A stretch of DNA of 64,000 nucleotides from positions 45,933-109,932 of the forward strand of contig JBGTSY010000008.1 of NCBI GenBank assembly GCA_041940025.1. Direction: 5' to 3'. A program made the translations under genes and the position numbers. The notes beneath the pieces were generated by a model. That model saw only the letters and a list, made by a program, of their open reading frames with translations. It searched no databases and had not been told where the DNA came from. This stretch comes from UBA5859 sp041940025. Lineage in GTDB: Bacteria; Pseudomonadota; Gammaproteobacteria; UBA5859. Shown here one piece after another: positions 63,836 through 64,000 of this stretch (within the stretch, counting starts at the first letter, position 1; each line of letters starts with the position of its first letter).

Positions 63836-64000
63836 TGTTTGGCGATATATATCGCGACAGTAAGGTTTTGGTGACTGGTCACACTGGTTTTAAAGGAAGT
63901 TGGCTGTCTGAATGGTTGCTTCAATTAGGCGCGCAAGTGTATGGTTATGCTTTGCCGCCCATTACCACACCAAACCATTTTAACTTGTTGCAATTAGAAA
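63835..64000 (+). CDS. rfbG: CDP-glucose 4,6-dehydratase, cut by window end
   Basis: The ATG at 63835 overlaps the rfbF stop (TAATG). The visible 55 codons give VLVTGHTGFKGSWLSEWL, the SDR Rossmann motif of RfbG, close to the N-terminus. It converts CDP-glucose to CDP-4-keto-6-deoxyglucose. The remainder lies outside. Confidence 0.93.
   Translation, partial: MFGDIYRDSKVLVTGHTGFKGSWLSEWLLQLGAQVYGYALPPITTPNHFNLLQLE

Noticed and set aside
1..64000. CRISPR arrays, prophage, toxin-antitoxin or restriction systems
   Set aside because: No regularly spaced repeats, phage structural genes or defence-type gene pairs were seen in the window.

Overview
The window reads as the chromosome of a free-living, probably marine gammaproteobacterium. 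Evidence for this is the block tyrA-aroA-cmk-rpsA-ihfB-lapA-lapB-pyrF-comEA, the ffs-dnaX-ybaB-recR block, a type IV pilin, and paired AlkB/XylM-type membrane monooxygenases. A run of 10 N inside dnaX shows it comes from a scaffolded draft or metagenome assembly, so isolated frameshifts need caution. The exact genus cannot be read from the sequence.

Layout. 1-8.8 kb: aromatic amino acid, nucleotide and translation housekeeping, ending in galU. 8.8-15.5 kb: a pilin, a TVP38-type membrane protein, two divergent-orientation AlkB-like hydroxylases each preceded by a perfect inverted repeat, a Bax-inhibitor-1 family protein, and tRNA-Ser preceded by a 173-bp-offset duplication of its own upstream region plus its first 22 bases. 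15.6-18.4 kb: 4.5S RNA, dnaX, ybaB, recR. 18.4-25.1 kb: a 2-hydroxychromene-2-carboxylate isomerase-like protein, an outer-membrane barrel with a LolA-like partner, a TetR regulator, and a full-length P-type-ATPase-like protein that has lost most catalytic signatures. 25.3-32.1 kb: barrel protein, serB, cupin, thioesterase, Mpo1-like protein, a VWA protein, a coiled-coil membrane protein and a HemD-like protein. 32.2-33.3 kb: decayed IS5-type relic and a frameshifted VPLPA/PEP-CTERM-type surface protein. 33.4-43.6 kb: reverse transsulfuration pair, msrB, enoyl-CoA hydratase, dsbB, PII, TerB-like protein, MipA, DUF2333, cinA, HDOD protein and a small unknown.

43.9-64.0 kb is a surface-polysaccharide region, visibly more A/T-rich from about 49.5 kb. 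It starts with a coiled-coil membrane protein, an O-antigen-ligase/polymerase-like protein, a lone APS kinase (cysC) and UDP-glucose dehydrogenase. After a sugar aminotransferase pseudogene abutting an IS30-type relic comes an almost gapless co-directional operon with many 1-8 base overlaps: a NeuA-like CMP transferase, a CBS-NeuB-SAF-TIM-barrel fusion, a LIC12162-family transferase, a DRE-TIM aldolase fusion, an LdpA-like double 4Fe-4S protein, a HAD phosphatase, an HpcH/HpaI aldolase, a KdsB-like CMP transferase, a second Leptospira-type surface-carbohydrate protein, a DegT aminotransferase, and the CDP-glucose genes rfbF and rfbG (cut by the window end).

My reading is that this operon makes and transfers two different CMP-activated 3-deoxy-2-ulosonic acids. 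One arises by the NeuB branch; the other by the aldolase, phosphatase and KdsB-like branch, with a redox Fe-S protein that has no obvious place in any known pathway of this type. This is the best candidate for an undescribed system in the window. The second is the degenerate P-type ATPase with its TetR gene and palindromes.
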